From Orychophragmus violaceus (taxonomy: Eukaryota; Streptophyta; Magnoliopsida; Brassicales; Brassicaceae), in NCBI GenBank assembly GCA_030180135.1, contig CM058231.1:52958235-53022234 (forward strand): 64,000 nucleotides of DNA. Direction: 5' to 3'. This document shows positions 9,541-20,081 of this stretch, piece by piece. Numbering within the stretch: position 1 is the first letter of the stretch; each line of letters opens with the position of its first letter. The position numbers and the translations under genes are program-made. The notes below the pieces were generated by a model. That model had not been told where the DNA came from, did no database searches, and worked only from the letters and a program-made list of their open reading frames with translations.

Positions 9541-12487
9541 GTGATTGCAAATGGTGATAGGATTCCAATTCAAGGCATAGGAAACCTTAAGTTGTTTAAC
9601 AAAGAATCCAAAGCTTTCTATATGCCTAGATTCACATCCAACTTGTTACCTGTGAAAAGAGTAGCTACTGATCTTAATTGCAATGTTATTTTTAGTCCTA
9701 ATGATGTTGTATTTCAGGATATTGAGACAAGTAAGTTGCTTGGGAAAAGTGTGACAAAGGATGAGCTTTATATGATTGAAGACACCAACCCATCTTCTGA
9801 ATTATCTACTGCTTTCTCTATTTCTGTTGGTGTTGATGATTCTGTTTGGCATGCTAGACTAGGACATCCACACTCTCGTGCTTTAGGACTCTTATTACCT
9901 TCTTTTTCTTTCAAAAATGATGATTGTGAGGCTTGCATTCTTGAAAAACATTGCAAGTCTTTCTTTCCTACTTCTAAAACTATCTATGAGTAATGTTTTG
10001 ATCTTGTTCATTCTGATGTTTGGACTGCCCCTTGTGTGTCTAGAGAAAACCACTAATAATTTGTGACATCCAATGATGAGAAATCTAAATACACTTGGAT
10101 AACATTGATTCAAACTAAGGATAGAGTTTTAGAAGCATTCATAAACTTTCAAAATCATGTTACTAACCATTTCAATGCTAAGATAAAAAATTTTAGATCA
10201 GATAATGGTGGAGAGTACACTAGCCATGCATTCAAACAACAACTATCTAAGCATGGAATCATTCACCAAACAAGCTGTCCTTACACTCCTCAACAAAATG
10301 GGGTGGCTGAGAGAAAGAATAGGCACTTGATGGAGGTGGCAAGGTCTATGATGTTCTATAGGAATGTTCCAAAAGGTTTTTGGGGAGATGCAGTCATGAC
10401 AGCCTGCTACTTGATCAATAGAACTCCAATAAAAGTTCTCCATGATCAATCACCATTTCAGGTATTAAATCAAACCAATCCATAAGTTTATTACTTATGT
10501 GTGTTTGGGTGCATTTGTTTTGTGTTAATCACAGGAGAACAATGAGACAAGCTGGATGCTAAGAGCACCAAAGCTATGTTCATTGGATACTCCACAACAC
10601 AAAAAGGATACAAGTGCTATGTGACTGAAACTAGGAAGGTTTTGATCTCAAGGGATGTTAAGTTCATGGAGATAAAGGGTTTTTATGTGGAGAAGAATTG
10701 GGATAACTTGAAAGATCTTCCAAACTCTCCATCAGACTGTGCCACAAATCTGAGGCTTATTATGGAAAGCCTTGGGATCTGTCAACCAAAAGAGAGTGCA
10801 AGACCGGTTCATACACCTCCTGTGGTTGAAGCATCCTCAGAAGTTGATCATGATAACCATCTTGATCATGAGGGGGACACACATGAATCAGAACCGCAGC
10901 AATCTGATTCTATCCATGATCAAGATGGTGTAGAAGAACATCAAGGAGAAGATAATGGGAGTGTAGGGTCTGATCATCAGGATAGAGAGTCTGATCAGCA
11001 AGTTCAAGTGCTAATAAGAACCACAAGAGTGAAGAAGGATCCTTCAGAATGGAAGAACACAAGGGTCTACTTCAATAGCAATGCAGTGGCTCATCCTACT
11101 CTTTCATTCACTTTTGGAACATCAAGTGTTCATTGGGCAGTTGGATCAAGGACAAGTACCAACAACTTATGAAGAAGCTAAGGGAGACAAAGGGTGGATG
11201 AAAGCTATGAATGAAGAACCAAGGCAATGGAACACATTAAGACTTGGTATGAGGCAGGACTACATAAGGGAAAGAAAGCTGTGAGTTCTAAATGAGTATT
11301 CACCATCAAGTACAGAAGTAATGGGGAGATTGAAAGATACAAAGCAAGGCTGGTTGCAAGAAGTTTTGACTCAAACTATGGGAAGGACTACTTGGATACT
11401 TTTTGCACCAGTAGCTAAGCTCCATATGGTTAGGATCATCATGTCTTTGGCAACAAACCTTGATTAGGATCTATGGCAAATGGATGTCAAGAATGCATTC
11501 CTTCAAGGTGAGCTTGAAGATGAGGTGTACATGACACCACCTTCTGGTCTTGAAGACATGGTTACACCAGAGAAGGTGCTTAGGCTCAAGAAGGCTATCT
11601 ATGGACTGAAATAATCACCTAGAGCTTGGTATCACAAGCTGAACTTAACTCTCATGGAAAGAGGATTTAAGAAGTATGAGGCAGATCATACCTTATTCAC
11701 CCTTCAAAGTCAAGAAGTTATTATTGTCATTCTTGTCTATGTTGATGACATAATCATATCAGGAAGTGACAAGGCAGGTATACAAGACACTAAGGCTTAT
11801 CTTAAATCTGTTTTTGATATAAAAGACCTTGGTGCGCTAAAGTACTTCCTTGGGATAGAAGTGTGTCGATCCAAAGAGGGACTCTTCTTATCTCAAAGGA
11901 AGTACACACTTGATATGTTTTCTGAAGCAGGAAATCTAGAGTCCAAACCGGCTAAAACACCTCTTGAAGAAGGCTGCAAAGTCATAAGAGATGGGGAGAT
12001 TTAAGATAGACCATTTGAGGACATCACACAATATAGAAGAATGGTTGGTAAGCTAATCTACTTAACCATAACCAGACCTGAAATTTGTTTTGCAGTAAAC
12101 CAGGTGAGCCAGCATATGCAATCTCCCAAGATGCATCACTGGAACATGGTTGAAAGGATACTGAAGTACCTGAATGGAGCTCCTGGTCAAGGCATTTGGA
12201 TGGGATGCAATGTAAGCTCAGAAGTAGTTGGGTATTGTGATGCTGATTGGGAAGGAGATAGAGTGGACAGGAGGTCTACCACAGGTTATTGCACCTTCAT
12301 TGGGGGTAATCTGGTTACTTGGAAGAGCAAGAAGCAGAAGGTAGTCTCATGCTTAAGTGCTGAAGCTGAATATAGAGCAATGAGGAAGTTAGCAAACGAG
12401 TTGGTATGGATCAAATCTTTTCTTAAGGATTTGGGGATTAAATCATCAAAGCCAATCACCACATTGTACTCAAACCTTAGAGCTCGC
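9541..12487 (+). pseudogene. C0 pol: integrase, reverse transcriptase, partial RNase H
   Basis: Order along the DNA: GAG-pre-integrase WHARLGHPHS (about 9848); integrase catalytic motifs RSDNGGEY (about 10197) and NGVAERKNR (about 10299); integrase C-terminal FIGYSTTQKGYKCY (10580); an acidic linker (10850-11010); reverse transcriptase QMDVKNAFLQGELED (11480) and LVYVDDIII (11735); RNase H start GYCDADWEGD (12230) and SAEAEYRAM (12360). Stops at about 9991, 10483, 11170, 11282, 11613 and 12002 plus frameshifts destroy it. Its last third of RNase H is missing. Confidence 0.85.
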
Positions 12488-12521
12488 CATTGATTCGATT
12501 TAGGCTCCTCATCAATAAGGA

Positions 12522-12634
12522 CAAGATTTTCCTGTCACTTCTAGGTATTGCCTTTTAGTTCTTTGATTCTTATTATCAAAGTCTCTAAATCTTAAATCAG
12601 TTTATTGAATTGATCGATGTGATTCTCTGAATCA
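12522..12634 (+). repeat. T1 5' LTR remnant
   Basis: About 110 bp similar to the last part of the 3' LTR (26831-26938), e.g. CACTTCTAG, TTTGATTCTTATTAT, GTGATTCTC...GAATCA. Upstream LTR sequence is lost at the junction with C0. Confidence 0.75.
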
Positions 12635-12639
12635 ACAAT

Positions 12640-12657
12640 TGGCGCCATCTGTGGGGA
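12640..12657 (+). other. T1 primer binding site
   Basis: TGGCGCCATCTGTGGGGA starts 5 bp after the LTR end ...GAATCA. TGGCGCC-type primer sites are typical of the non-chromovirus Tat/Athila branch. Confidence 0.75.
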
Positions 12658-12696
12658 CTTTAGATATATTCGATCAATCAAAAGGGAAGATCGTGA

Positions 12697-12923
12697 ATGT
12701 CAGAAACACCACTCTCGTCACAAGGGATAGGAGGATCGAGCAATACAAGCGACATCACCAACGCCAACAACGCAGGAGGAGGAGAACGGACCCAGTCCAG
12801 TCCGTCCCAACAAGGTGATGTAGTCCGCAACAAGTCAACAACTTCAGAACCGTAAGATAACGTGGCATCCATGGGAAACCTGAACGCCCCAACCGCACCC
12901 GCTGCAGGATCAACTCAAATAAC
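12697..12923 (+). pseudogene. T1 gag, N-terminal part
   Basis: ATG at 12697 opens MSETPLSSQGIGGSS..., a Ser/Asn/Gly/Gln-rich N-terminus, with a stop at about 12855. C1 is inserted at 12924; the gag resumes at 20723 after the ATAAC duplication. Confidence 0.55.
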
Positions 12924-13559
12924 TGTTGGAATTGTGTCCAGTAATCTCGGTACTGTCTCTAGAAAGTAAGAGTATGTCAATGATCAGACATAAGTCATAT
13001 AATACTGGGGGTCATGATGGCTTGCTAGAGTCCGCTCATGATCTATAAGTCTTGGACTTATTGCCTTTATTATATGATCCCATATGGGTCACACGCCTAA
13101 GCTAACAGGAAAATGTGTAGGAACGGCTTAGCAGAAGTACGGTAAAAGTGCCAGGCATTTGTCGTACTTAGAGAGAGATAAATGGGTCTGATTAAATCCA
13201 AGGGATTTAATCAGATTGGTATTTGGGCCCAAAAGCCCAAAAGGGAAAGAGAAGGGTTTTATAAACTAAAACTCAAATCTCTTTCTCTCTAACCCTAGCC
13301 CCTCAGTGCCGAAATCTCTCTCTCCCTGCGCCTCCCATCAGCTCGGTCTAGCAGCCGTTTTCTGTGATCGCGTGTGTGAGCCTTTGGAGGATTCATCTCT
13401 CGGTGTTTCTCTGATCTCTGACCTGTTCTCTCCTTCCGCTGCAATTAACAGGTAAAAGGTGAGATCCATTGTTGTTTCTATTCAAGAAGAACCTAGATCA
13501 GCATGTTTAGGATAATCTGAATCTGAGAATTGAATCAGGATTAACCAAAACATCCTTCA
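12924..13559 (+). repeat. C1 5' LTR
   Basis: TGTTGGAATTG...ACATCCTTCA. Contains a TATA-like TTTATAAAC (13258-13266) followed by CT-rich sequence, and a splice-donor-like AACAG|GTAAAAG at 13451/13452. Confidence 0.97.
13258..13266 (+). promoter_or_regulatory. putative TATA box of C1 5' LTR
   Basis: TTTATAAAC about 295 bp before the LTR end, followed by CT repeats typical of plant transcription starts. The 3' LTR holds the same site near 20416. Confidence 0.5.
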
Positions 13560-13560
13560 G

Positions 13561-13574
13561 TGGTATCAGAGCAA
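13561..13574 (+). other. C1 primer binding site
   Basis: TGGTATCAGAGCAA begins one base after the LTR end; complementary to initiator tRNA-Met. Confidence 0.93.
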
Positions 13575-15253
13575 CAAGAATTGAAAGTTTAGATTCAGGT
13601 TCTGGTTTTTCTTGTTTAGATCCATGTTTAGGATTGTTTTTCTTGTTTAAAAGTGTTTTGAATCAACTACTGATAAGAGAAATCACTTAAGCAACAAGAA
13701 TTGAAAACCTAAACTAATGAAATCGCAAAACCCAAACTATATGATTTGGATTGCGTTGGAACGGTCGGCGAGATGGCGCAAGCACGATCGCATGGATCGG
13801 CCGAGATCGATCGCAAGGATCCGATCGGTACGATCGCATGGATCGAATCCGTTCACGTCCCGACCGACCGCGAGAGTTGAGTCGACCGATCGACAGCGAT
13901 CGCGTCATGATCGCACGACTTGTGCTCGTCGATCGTCCCGTCTCTCTCGCTCTCGACCCGGCACACCGTCCCGTCCAGCTCGCGTGACGATCGCGTGAGG
14001 ATCGGCCATCCCGATCGTGGATCTTGGATCGCACGTTTTACGGCTGGTCGATCATGATCGAGGAGCTAGGTCACGGCCGTGACCAATTCGGTTCGGTTCG
14101 TGACCAATTCGGTTCGGTTCGGTTTAAAAACTTAATTAAAAATTATTCGTTATGGTTTAATAAACAGATTTAATAAATTTATTAAGTCTGGTTAAACCGG
14201 GATAAGAAATCCAATGTCGAAAGAATTATTGGATTTTGTGCCTAAACCAGGATTTTCTAATTTGATTTGGTTGGACCAAATAAATTGAGAAAATCCGGTT
14301 TAGTAAATAACCGGTTGACAATTGTGGTCATCGTAGTAATTAAAATTTGGTTAGACCAATTTTAATGAACCAGACCGGTTATGTCATTTAATTGGACAAT
14401 TGGGTCATGTCTTGGACATGGACCAATTCTTGGGCCTCGGGCCAAGAAGTTGAAACAATTGGGCCAATTATTTGAGTCTTTTCTTCAGATTAATTTAAAA
14501 TTTATTTTATAAAATTATAAAGCCGATTTTAAATTAAAGTTTCCGAAATTTTGAAATTAGAAAGTTTCTTAAAATAGAAGTTTCTAGATTTGCGGGTTTT
14601 GGATTTTTAAGAAATTTCTAAAGTTAGAAAGTTTCCGGTTTTAGAAAGTTTCCAATTTTAGAAAGTTTCCAAAAATAGTAGGTTTCCAAAAAATAGAAAG
14701 TTTCCCGAAATAGTAATCTTCTATTTTGGGAATGATTTTAAATTAAACCTACGAACCTCATATAATATCAAGCGTTGGATGTCTTGTCCAGGCTATGTCA
14801 GCTGTCGAAGCCCATTCAATTGTATTCATGGCCTTACAGTGTGAGGGTGTCTACTTTTGCGTGGATAAGACGGTTTGTGATTTATAAATGTCATTGGGAG
14901 TCCCAGACATTAATGATTACATGACTGTATAGTCTGGTTTTCTTGACTAGGCCATCGGGAGTCCCGGGCCTTGAGACATCAGAGTGAATTGGGCCTCGGG
15001 CCCAGATTCACAACCAAGAGTTATATCACGGATATAATTAGCCGACATAGGGCTTACCGATATAAGCTAAGGTTGGGTGACGGCCAGTGGCCCACTTTGA
15101 TCTTAGTTATATGTGGATCTTGGAATCATTATATTCTATTGAGGGTAACTTAGGTTATTGAATATAATGCATGATTGATCATATTAAGTATAATATAAGA
15201 TTAATCATATTGAACATATTAACTAATAACCTTTTATCTTATATATTTCAGCT
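13575..15253 (+). other. C1 untranslated leader
   Basis: About 1.7 kb without a credible gene. It holds a CG-rich, GATCG-dense island (about 13755-14065), a CGGTTCGGTT direct repeat (14080-14130), and a tandem run of AGAAAGTTTCC-like units (about 14550-14730). Arg-rich open frames in the island exist on both strands only because CGATCG avoids stop codons. The C2 leader keeps the AGAAAGTTTC-type repeat but has an AT palindrome run instead of the GATCG island. Confidence 0.7.
13755..14065. repeat. GATCG-dense island in C1 leader
   Basis: About 300 bp with some twenty GATCG/CGATC words (GATCGATCGCAAGGATC, GACCGATCGACAGCGATCGC and the like). Its CpG density is far above that of its surroundings. 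Confidence 0.8.
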
Positions 15254-18200
15254 ATGACTACTACAAGCACACAAAACACATTCTCAATCCGGTCTGTTCT
15301 CGAGAAGGAGAAGCTGACTGGAACGAACTTCCTGACGTGGTCAAGGAACTTGAGGCTGGTCCTCAAGCAGGAGAAGAAGGATTATGTCCTTCGTGATCCT
15401 CTCCCCGAGAGGCCTGCTAACAATGCCGCCAGGACTCTGCATAATGCTTGGGAAAAGCATTCGTCAGATGAAAATGATGTGTATTGCCTTATGTTGGCGA
15501 CAATGACTGGTGAGCTGCAAATGCAGTTCGAGAGTGTATTGTCACCAATTGAGATAATGGCAAGCCTGAAATCGCTTTTTCAGGAGCAAGCAAGGACTGA
15601 GAGGTTTCAAACTGTTAAGAACCTCTTAGACTGTAAGTTGGCTGCGAATGCGGCAGTGAGTCCTCATGTCTTGAAGATGATGGGTTATCTCGATCATCTT
15701 CAGAAACTCGACTGTCCTATCAGCCAAGAACTTGCCTGCGACATCATTCTGCAGTCATTACCTGCAAGCTATGATCAGTTCATTCTGAACTTTAACATGC
15801 ATGGCTTGAGTAAGACATTACCTGAGCTTCACGGAATGCTCAAGACTGCAGAGCCCAACTTGAGGAAAACCGCCAAGGACCCCAATGTGCTTATGGTGCA
15901 AAAGGGCAAGGGGTTTAAGAAATCCTCTGCTAAGGATAAGGGAAAGGCCAAGGCTGTCCAAGTCGCGGACAAGGACACGCCAAAGCCCAAGCCCAAGTCC
16001 AAGGCTGGGCCAACTGACATATGCAGGTTCTGTAAAGAACCAGGGCATTGGAGGAGAGAATGTAAGAAATTCCAAGAAGGTCTAAAGGAATTGAAGAAGA
16101 AGACTCTCGAGACTTCTTCGACAGGTATTTTTGTTATAGAAGTTAATACAACTACTTCTGATAATACCTCATGGATTATGGATACTGGTTGTGGGGCTCA
16201 TATTTGTACTAATATGCAGGCACTCAGCAACAGTAGAAGGCTGAAGCAAGGACAAGTGGAGCTACGAGTTGGGAATGGAGCGAAAGTTCCAGCACTAGCT
16301 GTAGGCACATACTTGTTGTCTTTACCTTCGGGATTGATTTTAGAACTCAATAATTGTTATTTTGTACCTGCTATAAGCAGAAATATTATTTCAATTTCTT
16401 TGTTGGATTTGGAAGGTTATGATTTTTCAGTTAAGAATAAATTATGTTCCTTCAATCGCAACAATTTGTTCTATGGTTCTGCCCCTCTTACGAATGGGCT
16501 TTACATACTCGATCAATCCGCGCCAATTTATAACATTAATACCAAACGGTTCAAACCTAATGAGGAGAACCGAACGTTTCTATGGCATTGTCGTTTAGGG
16601 CACATCAGCGAGAAACGCATCAAGAGGCTCCATTCGAATGGACTTCTTGGCTCATTTGACTTTGAGTCATGTGAGAAATGCGAATCCTGCATGATGGGCA
16701 AAATGACACGGGCCCCCTTTAATAAACCTAACGAGAGGGCCAGTGACTTATTGGGCCTGATACACACTGATGTGTGTGGCCCAATGTCCACAAATGCAAG
16801 AGGAAACTATCAGTACTTCATTACCTTCACTGATGATTTCAGTAGGTATGGATATGTTTATTTGATGAAACATAAGTCTGAATCTTTTGAGAAGTTCAGA
16901 GAATTCCAAAATGAAGTACATAACCAACTTGGCAAAAGCATTAAGGCTCTTCGGTCCGACCGAGGAGGAGAATACTTAAGCCAAGAATTCAGTGATCATC
17001 TAAGGGAGTGTGGGATCGTATCCCAACTCACTCCTCCCGGAACACCTCAATGGAATGGTGTGTCTGAGAGGAGAAATCGGACCTTATTGGATATGGTTCG
17101 ATCTATGATGAGTCACACAGACCTTCCAATATCCCTTTGGGGATATGCTCTGCTAACAGCAGTGTTCACTCTAAATAGAGCGCCATCAAAAGCAGTAGCA
17201 AAGACACCATATGAATTATGGACTGGAGTGGCTCCAGTACTGTCTTATCTTAGAATTTGGGGTTGTGAAGCCTATGTCAAGAGATTAATCTCAGACAAGC
17301 TTACACCAAAGTCTGATAAATGCTACTTCATTGGTTATCCGAAGGAAACCAAGGCTTATTACTTCTATCTACGTTCCGAGAACAAGATCTTTGTTGCCCG
17401 GGATTGTAACTTTCTTGAGAGAGAGTTTCTCTCTAAGAAAGACAGTGGGAGTAAGGTACTGCTTGAAGAAATTCAAGATGAACAGGATACTGCTCAACCT
17501 AATGAGGAAGAGCAGCAGGAGGACCTACAAGAAATTGTAGAGCCTGAACCTGTAGTACCTGAAGTTCGAAGATCCGGGAGGATCCGTCACGAACCCGAGA
17601 GATATCAAGGATTCCTCGTGACTGACTGTCATGATCTTCTGATCATTGATGGTGATGAACCATCGAACTTCAATCAAGCCATGATGGGCCCAGATTCCTC
17701 GAAGTGGCGCAAGGCCACTGATTCCGAAATGGACTCCATGTCGGTCAACCAAGTGTTTTCGTTGGTTGACTTACCCGCTGGTGTAAAAGCCATCGAGTGC
17801 AAATGGATCTTCAAGAAGAAGATTGACGTGGATGGAAATGTCCAGATTTATAAAGCCAGGTTGGTGGCAAAAGGTTTCAGACAAGTTCACGGTGTGGATT
17901 ACGATGAAACCTATTCACTAGTGGCTATGATGAAATCTATTCGGATTCTACTAGCAACTGCAGCTTTTCATGATTATGAAATTTGGCAGATGGACGTGAA
18001 AACCGCCTTCCTGAATGGTATTCTGGAAGAGGATGTGTATATGACGCAACCTGACGGTTACATAGATCCAAAGAATGCTGGGAAAGTATGCAAGCTTCAT
18101 AAATCCATTTATGGATTGAAGCAAGCATCGAGGAGCTGGAATCTTCGTTTTGATGAAGCGATCAAGCAATTTGACTTCATCAGAAACGAAGAAGAACAAT

Positions 18201-19231
18201 GCGTGTATAAGAAAACTAGTGGGAGCAAGATAGTATTTCTTATTCTGTATGTCGATGACATACTGCTTCTCGGAAACGACATTCCAATGCTGAAGTCTGT
18301 AAAGGACTGGCTTGGAAGTTGTTTTTCCATGAAAGACATGGGTGAAGCCGCATACGTTCTTGGAATCAGGATCTACCGGGATAGATCTAGAAGGCTGATA
18401 GGCTTGTGTCAAGACTCATACATTGACAAAGTCCTACAAAGATTCAGCATGAAAGATTCCAAGAAGGGCTTCACGCCAATGGTACATGGCACAACGCTAA
18501 GCAAGAAGCAGAGCCCTACGACGGCTGCTGAGCTTGAGCGCATGAAGAATATTCCTTATGCATCTGCAATAGGATCTGTCATGTATGCCATGATCTGTAC
18601 TCGTCCTGATGTTGCTTATGCATTGAGCATGACGAGTAGATACCAGTCAAATCCAGGTGAAAACCATTGGATTGCCGTAAAGAATATCTTGAAGTATCTA
18701 AGACATACTAAGGATAAGTTCTTGGTGTACGGTGGAAGTGATGTGCTTAAAGTCAGTGGATTCACGGACGCAAGTTTCCAGACAGACCAAGATGATTTCC
18801 GGTCACAGTCCGGTTATATCTTTTGTCTGAATGGCGGTGCAATCAGTTGGAGAAGCTCCAAGCAAGACACCGTTGCTGATTCCACTACAGAAGCTGAATA
18901 TATCGCCGCCTCAGAAGCAGCGAAGGAAGCTGTTTGGATACGAAAGTTCATTATTGAACTAGGTGTGATACCAGATGCGGCTGAGCCTCTGGCACTATTT
19001 TGTGATAACAATGGTGCTATTGCTCAGGCAAAGGAACCAAGATCACACCAGAAATCCAAGCATGTTCTAAGAAGATTTCACTTGATACGTGACATCATTA
19101 ATAGAAAGGAATTCAAGATCAGCCGAGTTCAGACAGATGATAACGTCGCTGATCCGTTGACAAAGCCACTCCCAAGGCCTAAGCTCGAGTTTCTGACTGA
19201 AGCTGTAGGCATTAGAGACATTGAAATGTAA
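15254..19231 (+). CDS. C1 Gag-Pol polyprotein (intact copia)
   Basis: 1325 aa in one uninterrupted frame, giving virus-like particle protein, protease, integrase, reverse transcriptase and RNase H. Visible in order: copia gag (WSRNLRLVL at 29-37), zinc knuckle C257-C260-H265-C270, protease D310-T-G, GAG-pre-integrase WHCRLGH 444-450, integrase D506, D569 and E605 (a DD35E triad), reverse transcriptase D914 (QMDVKTAF) and YVDD 999-1002, RNase H D1172 (FTDAS), E1215 and D1251, and the usual tail VADPLTKPLP. All catalytic residues are present. One oddity is YSLV at 887-890, where copia reverse transcriptases usually have FSPV. Start is the first ATG after an acceptor-like TTTCAG. Length is normal for copia. 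Lineage is not assigned with confidence. Confidence 0.98.
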   Translation: MTTTSTQNTFSIRSVLEKEKLTGTNFLTWSRNLRLVLKQEKKDYVLRDPLPERPANNAARTLHNAWEKHSSDENDVYCLMLATMTGELQMQFESVLSPIEIMASLKSLFQEQARTERFQTVKNLLDCKLAANAAVSPHVLKMMGYLDHLQKLDCPISQELACDIILQSLPASYDQFILNFNMHGLSKTLPELHGMLKTAEPNLRKTAKDPNVLMVQKGKGFKKSSAKDKGKAKAVQVADKDTPKPKPKSKAGPTDICRFCKEPGHWRRECKKFQEGLKELKKKTLETSSTGIFVIEVNTTTSDNTSWIMDTGCGAHICTNMQALSNSRRLKQGQVELRVGNGAKVPALAVGTYLLSLPSGLILELNNCYFVPAISRNIISISLLDLEGYDFSVKNKLCSFNRNNLFYGSAPLTNGLYILDQSAPIYNINTKRFKPNEENRTFLWHCRLGHISEKRIKRLHSNGLLGSFDFESCEKCESCMMGKMTRAPFNKPNERASDLLGLIHTDVCGPMSTNARGNYQYFITFTDDFSRYGYVYLMKHKSESFEKFREFQNEVHNQLGKSIKALRSDRGGEYLSQEFSDHLRECGIVSQLTPPGTPQWNGVSERRNRTLLDMVRSMMSHTDLPISLWGYALLTAVFTLNRAPSKAVAKTPYELWTGVAPVLSYLRIWGCEAYVKRLISDKLTPKSDKCYFIGYPKETKAYYFYLRSENKIFVARDCNFLEREFLSKKDSGSKVLLEEIQDEQDTAQPNEEEQQEDLQEIVEPEPVVPEVRRSGRIRHEPERYQGFLVTDCHDLLIIDGDEPSNFNQAMMGPDSSKWRKATDSEMDSMSVNQVFSLVDLPAGVKAIECKWIFKKKIDVDGNVQIYKARLVAKGFRQVHGVDYDETYSLVAMMKSIRILLATAAFHDYEIWQMDVKTAFLNGILEEDVYMTQPDGYIDPKNAGKVCKLHKSIYGLKQASRSWNLRFDEAIKQFDFIRNEEEQCVYKKTSGSKIVFLILYVDDILLLGNDIPMLKSVKDWLGSCFSMKDMGEAAYVLGIRIYRDRSRRLIGLCQDSYIDKVLQRFSMKDSKKGFTPMVHGTTLSKKQSPTTAAELERMKNIPYASAIGSVMYAMICTRPDVAYALSMTSRYQSNPGENHWIAVKNILKYLRHTKDKFLVYGGSDVLKVSGFTDASFQTDQDDFRSQSGYIFCLNGGAISWRSSKQDTVADSTTEAEYIAASEAAKEAVWIRKFIIELGVIPDAAEPLALFCDNNGAIAQAKEPRSHQKSKHVLRRFHLIRDIINRKEFKISRVQTDDNVADPLTKPLPRPKLEFLTEAVGIRDIEM

Positions 19232-20081
19232 TCTAAATTTGAGTGGGAGTTTGAGGGCTTTTATTTAGTTATTTGACATGTTCTTGTAAAACATTCTTAT
19301 GTTTAATGAAATTATTATTTCAAGATTATTTTAACTGTGATGAAATAATCGTTCCAAAGTGATATAAACCATTTTATAGGTCATCGAAGTAAGTGACTTG
19401 ATCTTGAGTCATCAAAGTCATTTAGCTTGATCATGAGACCCTATATTTGAAAGATGGATTATATCATCCTGTCCCTAGTCGAAGGTTGTTGAAATTGGAA
19501 CTCCAACAACCGTGTGAGACTGGATTGGTATGTGACTTATGACAAAGTCTCAGTGTGTCATAGATGCGCGGCATCAAAGTCAGTACATAGGTGTATGTTG
19601 GGAACATACGACCGGACAAGACCCGCTTATAAGAACTCTTCAGGATATTTATATCTGTGTCATAAGAGATTCTTACTACGACTATAGAGTATAGTCCTTA
19701 GACCTGAGTTCGCATGCATGTGACTGCACATAGACTGATGCACTTTGATCATTGTCTAACGCTGTCGTTCTGCGACAGTTATAAGGACCTTGTTTGGGTA
19801 CATTATGAAATGAGTAGTTTACAGTGATGGAACAAGACGGGATTTGTCCCTCCAATATAAATGGAGTGAATATCTCTAGGCCAATCGGAGATTTGAATAC
19901 TGGAAAATGCATGGCCATGCTCAAACGGACTTTCCCGAGTCGTTTGGATTGTCAGTATCAAATCAGAGTCCGATGAACAAGATTAGGCTTTATAAGGATG
20001 ACACTAATCTTGCCTTATGACTAATCGAGATATTGAGACAAAAGGATTATGAATACAGAGATTCCGGTACAAGTGGGAGAT
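19232..20081 (+). other. C1 3' untranslated region and polypurine tract
   Basis: Non-coding; clearly conserved with the C2 counterpart (48916-49830), e.g. the paired 'gttgttgaaattggaactccaacaac' type hairpin near 19485-19512. The polypurine tract AAGTGGGAGAT occupies 20071-20081, directly before the 3' LTR. Confidence 0.85.

Larger units (their letters stand above)
7900..12490 (+). mobile_element. Decayed Ty1/copia element C0
   Basis: 5' LTR end, primer site, gag, protease, integrase, reverse transcriptase and most of RNase H occur in copia order on the plus strand, with many stops and frameshifts. The 3' end is missing: RNase H breaks off near 12487, where an LTR remnant of the Tat-like element begins. 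The left LTR boundary is not clear (about 7900). Confidence 0.85.
13452..15251 (+). other. candidate leader intron of C1
   Basis: Donor-like CAG|GTAAAAG at 13452 (a second, AAG|GTGAGA, at 13459) lies in the LTR. The acceptor-like TATATATTTCAG ends at 15251, two bases before the gag ATG. Splicing would remove the primer site and the upstream-ATG-rich leader. The related C2 keeps the same arrangement. Inference; no RNA evidence. Confidence 0.45.

Noticed and set aside
13714..14034. Arg-rich proteins of 78-106 aa in the C1 leader, on both strands
   Set aside because: The frames are open because GATCG repeats contain few stop codons; there is no known domain and C2 lacks them.
17951..18412. 153-aa minus-strand frame in C1 pol
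   Set aside because: Shadow of the intact gag-pol frame; no independent signature.
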